From assembly GCF_000091305.1 (NCBI RefSeq), contig NC_013929.1, forward strand, positions 4,898,001-4,962,000: DNA of 64,000 nucleotides, given 5' to 3'. The position numbers and the translations under genes are program-made. Below are positions 55,118 through 64,000 of the stretch, piece after piece. How positions within the stretch are numbered: the stretch's first letter is position 1; each line of letters begins with the position of its first letter. A model generated the notes under the pieces. That model was not told the DNA's origin and did not search any database. It saw nothing but the letters and a program-made list of their open reading frames with translations. Origin of the DNA: Streptomyces scabiei 87.22 (GTDB taxonomy: Bacteria > Actinomycetota > Actinomycetes > Streptomycetales > Streptomycetaceae).

Positions 55118-55707
55118 ACGAGGGGGCAGCCGCGTCGGAGCACGTGCTGGGCCGCGCGCAGGTACAGGGCCACGTAGAAGGCGGTGTCGAGGTCGTCGGC
55201 CCACGGGCCCGGCCGGCGCGCGGCCAGTTCCTTCGCCGGGCCGTCGAGGAACCACATCGTCAGGTCGAGGTTGTCGCACGTCGCCGGGGTCTCGGGCGGC
55301 AGTTCGACGGCCGCCGCCAGACGCTCGGCGAGGGCCAGCACCCGGGGAGCGCCGGCGACGACGGTCGAGTCCGTGTAGGCGGACCCGACGCCGTCCAGCC
55401 GGATGTCCTCCTCCAGCGGTATCGGCACCAGCACCGTCCATGCGCAGAGCGTCTCGGTCTCCGCACGCGTGAGAAGCGCCTCGCACAGCCGCACGAACCC
55501 GTCCATCGGCGGGACCAGCTTCTCCTCGAACGTCAGCCCCGAGCCCCGGGCCGGCTCCGTCCTCTCGGGCATCGACTCGAAGGCAGGCAGCCCCCGGCGC
55601 CGCAGCTCGTCGTTGAGTGCGCGAGCCACCCGCCCCAGGCCGTCCTCGGGCTCCTCCCCCTCCTCGAACCACTCCTGCCTGCCGACGCTCACCACGTAGA
55701 TGCCCAT
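55108..55707 (-). CDS. Conserved-looking cytoplasmic protein, unknown function
   Basis: 199 aa from an ATG at 55707 (MGIYVVSVGRQEWFEEGEEP); a longer frame to 55836 is unlikely. Acidic, mixed alpha/beta, with LCAWTVLVPIPLEEDIRL, CDNLDLTMWFLDGPAKEL and a final helix TAFYVALYLRAAQHVLRRGC. No domain recognised, no signal peptide. It overlaps the hydrolase gene tail to tail. Confidence 0.7.
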   Translation of the reverse strand: MGIYVVSVGRQEWFEEGEEPEDGLGRVARALNDELRRRGLPAFESMPERTEPARGSGLTFEEKLVPPMDGFVRLCEALLTRAETETLCAWTVLVPIPLEEDIRLDGVGSAYTDSTVVAGAPRVLALAERLAAAVELPPETPATCDNLDLTMWFLDGPAKELAARRPGPWADDLDTAFYVALYLRAAQHVLRRGCPLVYT

Positions 55708-55891
55708 GCCCGGAACGTACCGCGCCCCACTGACACCCCGGACGCGACCGAGGCCGGCCGGGCGGGACCGGGGACGACCGGGCGGAACCTGCCCCCGCCC
55801 CCGCGCGTCTCCCTGTCGTACGCCTGACCGAGACATGCGGGATCGCCGCCACCACGACCCTCACCCCTAACCCCTCACCCCACAGAGAGCG

Positions 55892-56092
55892 ATGGCCTCC
55901 GTGCTCGTACTCATCCTGTCCGTCATCATGCTGCTCGCCATCGGCGGCATCGTCTGCATCTACTGGACGGCCCGGGGCGACGCCCCCCGCTGGGCCCGCG
56001 GCGTGGCGACGGCGACCGACGTGCTGAGCGAGATCGTCCTCAAGGCGAGCAAGAGCTCCAACTCCCGCAACAGCAACAACGGGGACGACTAG
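55892..56092 (+). CDS. Small single-span membrane protein
   Basis: 66 aa from an ATG at 55892 with AGAGAG upstream. One N-terminal membrane helix (VLVLILSVIMLLAIGGIVCIYW) is followed by a basic then Ser/Asn-rich tail (SKSSNSRNSNNGDD). No family recognised. Confidence 0.6.
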   Translation: MASVLVLILSVIMLLAIGGIVCIYWTARGDAPRWARGVATATDVLSEIVLKASKSSNSRNSNNGDD

Positions 56093-56191
56093 GACGCCGA
56101 CCGGCCGTGTCCGCCGGGTGGCCGCGGGCCGTCGGCGCTTTGTCGGCGTCACCGGTATGAACCGTTCCCTGCCGCCCTGTCGGGGCGCGTC

Positions 56192-56365
56192 ATGAGCGTC
56201 GTCGGCTCCTGGCCGCTCGGTGCCGCGACCACGCTCGCCGAACTCGCCCGGGATCCGCATCCGAAGCTGGCACTGCTCCGGGCGCGGGAGCCGGTGTCCT
56301 GGCTCCCCGAGGCGGGCGGCTGGCCGGTGACCCGTCGCGATCTGGCGCTGCGTGTGATGCGGGAC
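56192..56365 (+). pseudogene. N-terminal fragment of a cytochrome P450
   Basis: From an ATG at 56192 the translation TLAELARDPHPKLALLRAREPVSWLPEAGGWPVTRRDLALRVMRDAETL matches the start of P450s of the CYP107/147 kind. Similarity ends near 56365, after which the frame runs into the 3' end of the convergent helix-turn-helix gene. Everything from the B-helix on is missing. Confidence 0.7.
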
Positions 56366-56411
56366 GCCGAGACCTTGGCCGGGGCTTCCCTCACCCGCGT
56401 GGCGGGCGCGC

Positions 56412-56876
56412 TCAGGCGACCGTCCCGCCCGCGTTGCGGATCAGCCGCTGGAGCACCTTCACCGTGATGACGTAGTCCGCGTCGTCGATGCCCTCGTGGA
56501 GGGCCGCGCGGACCGCGGGAGCGTTGCGGGCGAATTCGACGCGGGCCTGTTCCCCCGCCGTCGTGAGCCACAGCCGGCCGTCGGCGTCCCGGGTCAGCCG
56601 GCCTTGCTCCAGGAGTCCCTCGGACTCCGTCTCCAGATCGTCCTCGGGCCGGAGGTAGGAGGCCATGGCGGCCCGCAGTTCGGGCAGGGTCATCCCGCCG
56701 CCGTCGGGTGAGAGGTCGTTCGGCGACAGGTTGCGCAGCAGCCAGAACTGGGGCTGGGTATGACCCTTCTCGGCCTGCCGGGCCCGGGTGTACGCGATGA
56801 GGGACTCGTAGGCGACACCGGTCCAGTACGCGGCGGGCTGTGCGGCGAGTTCGGCGTCGGAGACCTGCTGGGTCAT
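56412..56876 (-). CDS. Winged-helix (MarR-like) regulator
   Basis: 154 aa from an ATG at 56876 with AAGGGA 5 bp upstream. The sequence AYWTGVAYESLIAYTRARQAEKGHTQPQFWLLRNL, MTLPELRAAMASYL and the wing LTRDADGRLWLTTAGEQARVEF follow a MarR-like layout. A C-terminal helix carries DADYVITVKVLQRLIRNAGG. The target may have been the P450 now broken beside it; that is speculation. Confidence 0.8.
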   Translation of the reverse strand: MTQQVSDAELAAQPAAYWTGVAYESLIAYTRARQAEKGHTQPQFWLLRNLSPNDLSPDGGGMTLPELRAAMASYLRPEDDLETESEGLLEQGRLTRDADGRLWLTTAGEQARVEFARNAPAVRAALHEGIDDADYVITVKVLQRLIRNAGGTVA

Positions 56877-56952
56877 CGGAATCCCTTCGGAACGGACGGG
56901 CCGGGAACACGCGGAGCCCGCACCGCGTGCGAGCCGTACGGTGACCGTAGGA

Positions 56953-56976
56953 CCTTGAGCAAGGTTGAGGTCAAGG
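56953..56976. promoter_or_regulatory. Candidate operator upstream of the winged-helix gene
   Basis: CCTTGAGCAAGG (CCTTG-AG-CAAGG) is followed by a second CAAGG-type half, so CCTTGA at 56953 and TCAAGG at 56971 also pair. It lies 77 bp upstream of the ATG at 56876. Confidence 0.5.
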
Positions 56977-57002
56977 CCGAACTCCTCGGCCGCGCGAGCC
57001 GG

Positions 57003-57070
57003 TTCGCACCACTCCCGGGCCCGCACAACTCCCGGACCCGCACAACTCCCGGACCCGCACCACTCCCGGA
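57003..57070. repeat. 17-bp tandem repeat, about four copies
   Basis: Units of CCCGCACAACTCCCGGA at 57020-57036, 57037-57053 and 57054-57070 (last with one change), preceded by a degenerate copy. It lies between the winged-helix gene and the HEAT-repeat coding segment. Confidence 0.9.
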
Positions 57071-57077
57071 CCCCGCA

Positions 57078-57605
57078 AGCGGTCGTTCTTGTCGGACGTC
57101 TCCCCCGCGGCGGGGCGGCGCAGGGGGATCGGAGGGGCACGGGCGGCCCCGCCGCGAGCGGCGCGCGGCGGTCGAGGCGCTGCTCGCCCTCCTGACGGCC
57201 GACGAGACGGTCCTGCGCCACACCCGGAACGCGCTCGGCGAGTATCCCGAGGCGCTTCCGGCCGTACGGCGGCTGATCGGCCACCCGTCCGACAAGGTCA
57301 GGGCGGCCGTCGTCTCCCTGCTGGACGAGGACGAGGACGGCGACGGGCGCCTCCTGCTCGGCCACCTCCACGATCCGTCGGAACTCGTGCGGTACGAGGC
57401 GTGGTGGGGGATCAGCCGGTACGTGAACGGGTACGGCGCGCTGCCGCGCGACGCGCACGGCCTGCTCGGCGAGATCGAGGCGCTCGCGCCCGCCACTCGT
57501 TCCCCCCGCTCCCCCCGTTCCCCCCGCTCCTCCGTCACCTCGTTCAACATCGGGCTGACGGCGGGCCGCATCCTCGACGCGCTGCGGAAGCACGGCAGTG
57601 CCTGA
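57078..57605 (+). CDS. HEAT-repeat protein, 5' end unresolved
   Basis: The translation contains two to three helical HEAT-like repeats (LRHTRNALGEYPEALPAVRR, GHPSDKVRAAVVSLLDEDED, LHDPSELVRYEAWWGISRYV). A Ser/Pro/Arg linker follows, and a closing helix GLTAGRILDALRKHGSA. In this frame no ATG or GTG lies near the domain start; the only in-frame candidate is a TTG at 56955, which would translate the 17-bp repeats. A TTG at 57089 in another frame (LSDVSPAAGRRRG) would need a frameshift. The gene may therefore be truncated or frameshifted. HEAT repeats bind proteins; partner unknown. Confidence 0.55.
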   Translation, partial: SGRSCRTSPPRRGGAGGSEGHGRPRRERRAAVEALLALLTADETVLRHTRNALGEYPEALPAVRRLIGHPSDKVRAAVVSLLDEDEDGDGRLLLGHLHDPSELVRYEAWWGISRYVNGYGALPRDAHGLLGEIEALAPATRSPRSPRSPRSSVTSFNIGLTAGRILDALRKHGSA

Positions 57606-57738
57606 TCCCTCCGGGAGACGGTCTGATCCCTCCGGGAGACGGCGCGAGGCCGGCCCGACGCGGGTGGGCGTCGAGCCGGCCTCGGCCGTGGTGCGAACCG
57701 GTACGGCCGCCGTGGTGCGAACCGGTACCGCCCGGCGG

Positions 57739-59228
<1,490 letters not shown>

Positions 59229-59245
59229 AGCCGGGTCATGGTGAT

Positions 59246-59728
59246 TCAGCTCCCATCGCCGCCGCCGTCTCCCTCCCCGCCGTCCCCCTCTCCGCCCTCA
59301 CCGTCGCCGAGTTCGGTGAACAGGGTCAGTTGGAGGGCGCCCGGCGCTTCGAGGCGGGCGTTCAGGGAGTTCCACGGGGTGCGGGTCGGCTCGGCGAGCA
59401 CCTCGGCGCCGGCCGCCGCCAGCCTCGCGGTCACCGCGGTCGAGTCGTCCACCTGGAAAGCCACCCGCACGTGCCCGGCCACCCGACGGCCGACCTCCAC
59501 CTCGTCGATGAACTCCGCGTGCCGCGGATCGGTGATCTCCAGCGTCGCCCGTCCCGCTTCGAGGATCGACACCCGCCCGCCGTCCGAAGAGAACGCGGCC
59601 CGCTCGGGAAGCCCCAGCACATCCCGGTAGAAGTGCAGCGCAGCGTCGTAGTCGACGGCCGTGACGACCAGCCGCAGCTCACGGACGGCGGGCTCTTCGC
59701 CCTCGGACAGGTGTGCGCGCTCGGACAT
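59246..59728 (-). CDS. VOC-superfamily (glyoxalase-like) protein
   Basis: 160 aa from an ATG at 59728 with GAGGAG 5 bp upstream. One VOC module: LRLVVTAVDYDAALHFYRDVLGLPERAAF, ILEAGRATLEI and VRVAFQVDDSTAVTARLAAAGAEVL. The C-terminal about 20 residues are a Gly/Glu/Asp repeat (GEGGEGDGGEGDGGG) not seen in typical members. Likely a small-molecule-binding or dioxygenase-type protein; substrate unknown. Confidence 0.82.
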   Translation of the reverse strand: MSERAHLSEGEEPAVRELRLVVTAVDYDAALHFYRDVLGLPERAAFSSDGGRVSILEAGRATLEITDPRHAEFIDEVEVGRRVAGHVRVAFQVDDSTAVTARLAAAGAEVLAEPTRTPWNSLNARLEAPGALQLTLFTELGDGEGGEGDGGEGDGGGDGS

Positions 59729-59774
59729 ACGGACTCCTCGGGGTGGGCGCGGGCGGTTGCTAGGGTCGCCCGAC

Positions 59775-60269
59775 ATGGATTCCACTGTGGCGGACTGGCG
59801 GGCGGACCGGATCGGCAGCGCGCTCCGGGGACACAACCCGACCGTGCTGCGCAGGCTCACCGCCGGGTTCGCGGTCATCGGGGACACGCAGTTCCTGCCC
59901 GGGTACTGCGTGCTGCTCGTGGACGATCCGGCGGTGGGACGGCTGTCGGAGCTGCCGGCGCGCAGGCGGACCGCGTTCCTGGCCGACATGGACCGGCTGG
60001 GCGAGGCCGTCGAGCGGGCCTGCGCCCGGCTGGATCCGGCGTTCCGGCGGGTCAACCTGGAGATTCTCGGGAACAAGGACCCGTTCCTGCACGCGCATGT
60101 GTGGCCGCGTTACGAGTGGGAGCCACCCGAGCTGGTCGGCAGACCGGTGTGGCTGTATCCGCCGGAGCGGTGGAGCGACGAGCGGTACGCGCTCGGACCG
60201 CGCCACGACGCACTGCGCGAGGCGGTCGGCGAGGAGCTGGACCGCCTCGCCGGCCGCGCCCGGAGCTGA
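59775..60269 (+). CDS. HIT-superfamily protein
   Basis: 164 aa from an ATG at 59775. TAGGGT at 59761-59766 lies 8 nt before the ATG and no Shine-Dalgarno is visible, so the mRNA may be leaderless. The HIT-like active strand is FLHAHVWPRYEWEP, preceded by NLEILGN and by GYCVLLVDDPAVGRLSELP. The motif is the shorter HxHxxP form, so it is a divergent HIT/Ap4A-type nucleotide-binding protein. It abuts the convergent exonuclease gene with no gap. Confidence 0.8.
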   Translation: MDSTVADWRADRIGSALRGHNPTVLRRLTAGFAVIGDTQFLPGYCVLLVDDPAVGRLSELPARRRTAFLADMDRLGEAVERACARLDPAFRRVNLEILGNKDPFLHAHVWPRYEWEPPELVGRPVWLYPPERWSDERYALGPRHDALREAVGEELDRLAGRARS

Positions 60270-60875
60270 TCAGCGCCCTGGGAGGAGACCGTCCGGCAGC
60301 ACGACCCCCCGCCCCGCCAGGTGCCGCAGGGCCAGCGCGATGGAGTGGCAGTCGAAGAGGGCCGCGTGTTCGTCGCCCGGGACGCCGGGCCGGGGGAGGC
60401 CCAGTGCCTTCCACAGGCGGCCCGAGTTGACGCCCGCCGTCGCCGGGGCGACGGCGTTCAGCCAGGGGCGGAGATTGACGAAGCCGGGGGTGAGGGCGCT
60501 GGGCCCGATCTCCTCGCCCCGGGCCCGCGCCCAGCCGATGTTCTCGCCGACGACGACCATGTCGTTGCCGTAGGAGAACACCGACTGGCCCTGGCAGAAG
60601 GCGAGGAAGTCGCCCAGGGCCCGGGCCGGCGCGAGTCCGTCCCGGTCGACCGCCTGCTGCCCGATACCGGTAAGGGTCGTGAAGTACGGCGAGAGGACCG
60701 GGTTCACCACCGGCCGGACCAGGGTGTCGTACGAGTCGACGACCGCGTACTCCTCGTTCAGCCGCAGCGCGCCGATCTGCACGATCTCCCGCAGCCGGCC
60801 GGGGCCCGACCAGTGCTGTTCCATGGCCCCCGGCCAGGTCGTGAACTCCAGGTCGAAGATGACGAAGGTGGGCAA
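60270..60875 (-). CDS. DnaQ-like 3'-5' exonuclease
   Basis: 201 aa from a TTG at 60875 with GGGGAG 7 bp upstream; no ATG or GTG fits the N-terminus. ExoI Asp8-x-Glu10 (VIFDLEFTTW) opens the RNase-H-type fold; ExoII lies near FFTTLTGIGQQAVD...ALGDFLAF. The ExoIII HxAxxD motif is in DEHAALFDCHSIAL. It is related to small DEDDh exonucleases. Whether it acts on DNA, RNA or small nucleotides is undecided. Its stop directly abuts the HIT gene's stop. Confidence 0.85.
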   Translation of the reverse strand: MPTFVIFDLEFTTWPGAMEQHWSGPGRLREIVQIGALRLNEEYAVVDSYDTLVRPVVNPVLSPYFTTLTGIGQQAVDRDGLAPARALGDFLAFCQGQSVFSYGNDMVVVGENIGWARARGEEIGPSALTPGFVNLRPWLNAVAPATAGVNSGRLWKALGLPRPGVPGDEHAALFDCHSIALALRHLAGRGVVLPDGLLPGR

Positions 60876-60936
60876 GACGCTGCTCCCCGGGCCGTGCGGG
60901 CGGTGACGGAAGCGTCCTACCCACCGCGGCCGACGA

Positions 60937-62334
60937 TCAGGGCTTCGGGGCCACCGGACGGTTCGGGGCCAGCGGGCCGGTCCCGGTGGACAGGCCCACG
61001 TCCGGCAGGCCGTCCGGCAGGAGCCGCCGGACGTCCGCCGCCGCGATCCCGGACTTCAGCGCCGCCCCGGAGCCCGGGCCCGTGTCCAGGGACGGGCACA
61101 GCCCCTTCACCAGGTGGATGATGAGCGCCTCGTCGATCGGGCTCGGCTCCAGCTCCGTACCCTCCTCGTTGAGGCGCTGGTACTTCATCAGGTTGTAGCC
61201 CAGGGAGAGCTGCCGCTTGCCGTCCGCGCCGGTGAAGCTGATGGTCCCGGCGCCGAAGACACCGCCGTCATGGCCCCAGAAGCGCCCGCAGCCGGGGAGG
61301 TCGAGGGCGTAGATGCCGAGACCGTAGTCGATGGTGGACTCCGGGCCGACCAGCACGGGGACCGTGCGCCGCATCTCCGCGAGGGACGCCCGGCCGACGA
61401 GGCCGCCGGTGAGCAGTTCGCGGTAGAAGCGGTTGAGGTCGTCGGTCGTGGAGATGATCGCGCCCGCGGTGGAGGCCCAGGACATGTCGTAGACGCTGTA
61501 GTCGCGGGGCGGGTCGATCAGCCCGTAGAACGACTCGTACATCCGGGCGTGCGGACCCTTGATGTGCGGGGTGCGCGGGAACGAGGTGTGGTGCAGCCCG
61601 GCCCGGTCGATGACATGCCGGGTGATGTACGCCGACGCCTTCTGGCCGGTGACCTTCTCCAGGATCAGGCCGGCGAGGACGTAGTTGGTGTTGGAGTACG
61701 AGCCGGGCTGCGCGCCGGGCGTGCCGGTGGCGCCGGCGGCGAGGCCCAGCCGGACCAGTTCCCGGGGGCTGATCGAGCGGAAACGGTTCTCGTCGAGGCT
61801 GGAGGTGGAGTTCTGCTTGAGGGAGGGGAACGCACCGAGGACGTAGTCGCCGATGTGGCTGGTGTGGTTGAGCAGCATGCGCACGGTGATGGCGTCGCCG
61901 CGCTCCCGGGCGTTCGCGTCGGTGCCGGTCCCCCTGAACAGCTCGGGGACGTAGCGCGTGACCGGGGCGTCGAGGCGGATCCGGCCCCGCTCCACCTGCT
62001 GCATCACCGCCACGGCCGTGAACGTCTTGCTGATGCTGCCGACGCGGTGCCGCATGCCCGGGGTGACCTTGCGCCCGGTGTCCACGTCGGCCAGCCCCGC
62101 CGCGCCGGTCCAGCGCTCGCGGCCGTCGCGCACCGAGGAGTACGTGCCGTACATCCCGGCCTCGTGGATCGCGGCGAGCGTGCCGCGCAGTTCGGCCCGG
62201 TCCAGTCTGCCCGCCCCGGGAGCCTTGCTCCCGGCGGTGCTGCCCGCCGCGGGCACGGCCGAGGCGGCCGGTACCGCCGTGAGAAGCAGGAGTGTGGTGC
62301 CCAGAGCTGTCCCGGCGAGATGGGTGATGCGCAC
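60937..62334 (-). CDS. Secreted beta-lactamase-fold serine hydrolase
   Basis: 465 aa from a GTG at 62334 with GAGGGA upstream. The signal peptide (LGTTLLLLTAVPAASA) ends near residue 30. The class C beta-lactamase/DD-peptidase motifs are Ser-x-x-Lys in VGSISKTF, Tyr-Ser-Asn in GSYSNTNYVLAG and HDG in WGHDGGVFG. It is clearly different from the serine hydrolase at 6765 (different third motif and length). Substrate unknown; peptidoglycan peptide or D-amino-acid ester hydrolysis is possible. Confidence 0.85.
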   Translation of the reverse strand: MRITHLAGTALGTTLLLLTAVPAASAVPAAGSTAGSKAPGAGRLDRAELRGTLAAIHEAGMYGTYSSVRDGRERWTGAAGLADVDTGRKVTPGMRHRVGSISKTFTAVAVMQQVERGRIRLDAPVTRYVPELFRGTGTDANARERGDAITVRMLLNHTSHIGDYVLGAFPSLKQNSTSSLDENRFRSISPRELVRLGLAAGATGTPGAQPGSYSNTNYVLAGLILEKVTGQKASAYITRHVIDRAGLHHTSFPRTPHIKGPHARMYESFYGLIDPPRDYSVYDMSWASTAGAIISTTDDLNRFYRELLTGGLVGRASLAEMRRTVPVLVGPESTIDYGLGIYALDLPGCGRFWGHDGGVFGAGTISFTGADGKRQLSLGYNLMKYQRLNEEGTELEPSPIDEALIIHLVKGLCPSLDTGPGSGAALKSGIAAADVRRLLPDGLPDVGLSTGTGPLAPNRPVAPKP

Positions 62335-62548
62335 GGCTGATCCCTCGTTTCCGGCGTTCGTGACGACGCCGACGTGCCCGACCCGGGCACGTCCGGCTTC
62401 CTCAGGGCCCGGGTGGTCAACTCCCTTGCCCTGTACAGCGATTGTCACGAACAGCCGGTCCGCGCCACATCGTTCCCGCGGACGAGCGCCTTCACAGCGG
62501 GGCCATGACATCTGTCACGGCCCCGCGCACGCCGGTGACGGGAGAGTG

Positions 62549-63556
62549 TCAGAGGCCGTAACGCGACTTCAGGTGACGCCAGAAGTCGCGGAACATCCAC
62601 GTGTCGAACTCGGTGATCTGGGTGGCGCTGCCGGCCTTCATGAGGAAGCAGCACTGGCCGGTCGGGGACCAGTCGTAGAAGTCGTCGAGGCCGAAGGTGT
62701 GGCCGACCTCGTGGAGGTAGATGTGGATGTTCTCCTGGCCGAGGGCGCCGGTGAAGTAGGAGCGGCCCATGCGCTGCCCCCAGTCACCGCCGGCGCCGCC
62801 GCCGAAGCCCTCGGTGAGCCAGAGGGACTGGTCGTAGTGGCGGGCGGCGCCGCCGGGACAGCGTGAGTAGTTGCCGTCCTGGTGGAAGAAGCGGCCGCAG
62901 TCGGGAGCGCACTGCGGGGCTCCGGCGCCGTCCAGCATGTTGGTGTAGACGTCGACGGAGTTGTCGGTCCACTGGAGGGTGGAGCGGTTCTTCACCGCCC
63001 AGCCGACGATGTTGACGGGGACGGTGGTGTACGGCCAGGCGTTGTGGCCCTGGCCGTTGTCGACCATGGCCGCCATCCACTTGCCGAACTGTTTCTTCAG
63101 CGCGGCGTGGATCTGGTCGCGCAGGGCGGTGCTGACCGGCTGGTCCGACTCCCAGCGGACGCAGTAGTTGACGCTCCCGCGGTTGGCCATGACCTGGTCC
63201 CAGCCGTAGTTGCGGAAGCCGTACAGGTTCCCGTAGGTCGACTCGACGTGGTTCCAGACCTCGCCCAGGGGCTGGACCAGGTGCGAGGGCGGGTTCCAGA
63301 CGGCCGCCTCGGCGGTGACCGCCGCCTCGGCCCGGTCCTGCACGGCGGCCCGGTCGTTCGCCGCCTGCGCGACGGACGGCGTGGTCAGACCGGGCGCGAG
63401 CAGCACGGCCAGGACGGCGGCGAGGACGGTGAGCAGTCTCGCGATACGGAGGTGGGGGGTGGCCGACGTGCCCGTGGTACGCGGGGTGCCCGTGGTACGC
63501 GGAGTGCCGGTGGAGTCGACGGGGTCCGAGAGACCGGTGGCTCGGGTGGTGCGCAT
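62549..63556 (-). CDS. Secreted metzincin-like zinc metalloprotease
   Basis: 335 aa from an ATG at 63556 with GGGAG 6 bp upstream. The N-terminus is unusual: a Thr/Pro/Arg repeat (TGTPRTTGTPRTTGTS) precedes the hydrophobic export signal at about 37-62. The zinc site is HEVGHTFGLDDFYDW (His282, Glu283, His286), and a downstream Met in CCFLMKAGS is consistent with a Met-turn. Paired Cys (CAPDCGRFF, GQCCFL) suggest disulphides. No carbohydrate-binding module is recognised. Extracellular proteolysis is likely. Confidence 0.8.
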   Translation of the reverse strand: MRTTRATGLSDPVDSTGTPRTTGTPRTTGTSATPHLRIARLLTVLAAVLAVLLAPGLTTPSVAQAANDRAAVQDRAEAAVTAEAAVWNPPSHLVQPLGEVWNHVESTYGNLYGFRNYGWDQVMANRGSVNYCVRWESDQPVSTALRDQIHAALKKQFGKWMAAMVDNGQGHNAWPYTTVPVNIVGWAVKNRSTLQWTDNSVDVYTNMLDGAGAPQCAPDCGRFFHQDGNYSRCPGGAARHYDQSLWLTEGFGGGAGGDWGQRMGRSYFTGALGQENIHIYLHEVGHTFGLDDFYDWSPTGQCCFLMKAGSATQITEFDTWMFRDFWRHLKSRYGL

Positions 63557-63667
63557 GGTGAACTCCCTGGGTGGGGGGCGGGATTTCACGTGCCTTCACT
63601 GCACGACAAGGTCGCCGCGGCCCCCGCGAAGGTTGCCGCCCACCGGGCACGCTCACCACCGGGCACG

Positions 63668-63712
63668 GTCACCGCCGGACACAGGTCACCGCCGGACACA
63701 GGTCACCGCCGG
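63668..63712. repeat. 17-bp tandem repeat overlapping a stop codon
   Basis: GTCACCGCCGGACACAG at 63668-63684 and 63685-63701, then 11 bp of a third copy whose TCA is the stop codon of the permease gene. Confidence 0.9.
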
Positions 63713-64000
63713 TCCGCCGTTTCCCCGGCCTCCCCCGCTCCCCCTGCCTCTCCCGCTTCCCCCGCCTCTCCCGACTCCCCCGCCTCCCCGAACCGCGCCA
63801 GTGCCACCCCGCCCCCCACACACGCCACGAACCCGGTCACCGCGAGCCACCCGTACCCGGCCCGTGTCGAGTCGCCGAGGCAGACCACCCCGAAGACGCC
63901 CGGCCAGACGGTCTCGCAGATGACCATCGCCGCCGTGGCCGCCGTCACCGAGCCCGACTGGAGGGCCTGGACGAGGAGCAGGTAGCCGCCGAGACCGGAG
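63703..64000 (-). CDS. 3' part of a DMT/EamA-like permease, cut by the window edge
   Basis: About 99 codons are visible, running in from the right edge: SGLGGYLLLVQALQSGSVTAATAAMVICETVWPGVFGVVCLGDS and a further helix GWLAVTGFVACVGGGVALA. This matches the last membrane helices of small DMT-superfamily transporters. The C-terminus is a Gly/Glu/Ala repeat tail (GEAGESGEAGEAGEAG). Confidence 0.65.
   Translation of the reverse strand, partial: SGLGGYLLLVQALQSGSVTAATAAMVICETVWPGVFGVVCLGDSTRAGYGWLAVTGFVACVGGGVALARFGEAGESGEAGEAGEAGGAGEAGETADRR

Overview
The window is very GC-rich DNA with GC-biased third codon positions, dense short-spaced genes, frequent GTG starts, NarL-type two-component pairs, an SCO2400-type zinc-ribbon protein and an E. 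coli-type argG. Together these point to the chromosome of a Streptomyces or close relative. There is no rRNA, tRNA, CRISPR array, integrase or transposase that I can recognise. Scattered gene remnants (NmrA-like, P450) and small tandem repeats suggest a plastic, arm-like region.

Layout. 1-4.1 kb: a partial gene behind a 27-bp palindrome, a DUF4190-like membrane protein, and a secreted GH30/ricin-lectin glycosidase divergent from a LacI regulator with a perfect 20-bp operator between them. 4.2-8 kb: DesK-type kinase/NarL regulator pair and a secreted serine hydrolase. 8.1-9.6 kb: Rieske oxygenase whose 3' end lies in a 133-bp tandem duplication. 9.6-14.6 kb: a second NarL two-component pair divergent from an MMPL exporter, whose C-terminus now reads antisense through a broken NmrA gene; the divergent HxlR gene of that lost pair survives. 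14.6-20.6 kb: SPL-like radical SAM protein, a four-gene redox cluster (VOC, metallo-hydrolase, NTF2-like, F420/FMN oxidoreductase), MarR and GntR regulators and small proteins of unknown role. 20.7-29.3 kb: secreted proteins, a TAP-type peptidase, an ArsR-type regulator and a 975-aa PAS/GAF/SpoIIE/HATPase regulator.

29.4-42 kb: one 4,199-aa hybrid megasynthase. I read its domains as AMP ligase(FAAL)-ACP-KS-AT-KR-ACP-C-A-PCP-C-reductase. The last domain resembles cyanobacterial acyl-ACP reductase (the aldehyde-forming enzyme of alkane synthesis) rather than the usual NRPS R domain or thioesterase; this is the most unusual item in the window. It is followed by LysR/PhzF and a DHA2 exporter.

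45.7-64 kb: secreted lysyl oxidase with a His/Gly-rich insert, the SCO2400-type protein, a MarR gene divergent from P450 plus 3Fe-4S ferredoxin across a 34-bp palindromic operator, a TerD domain fused to a PD-(D/E)XK nuclease-like domain, a Tat-exported hydrolase, a P450 remnant, an apparently leaderless argG, HIT and DnaQ-like proteins, a second serine hydrolase, a secreted metzincin-like protease and the 3' end of a DMT permease at the right edge.

Functional assignments come from motif reading and family knowledge; no searches were run.
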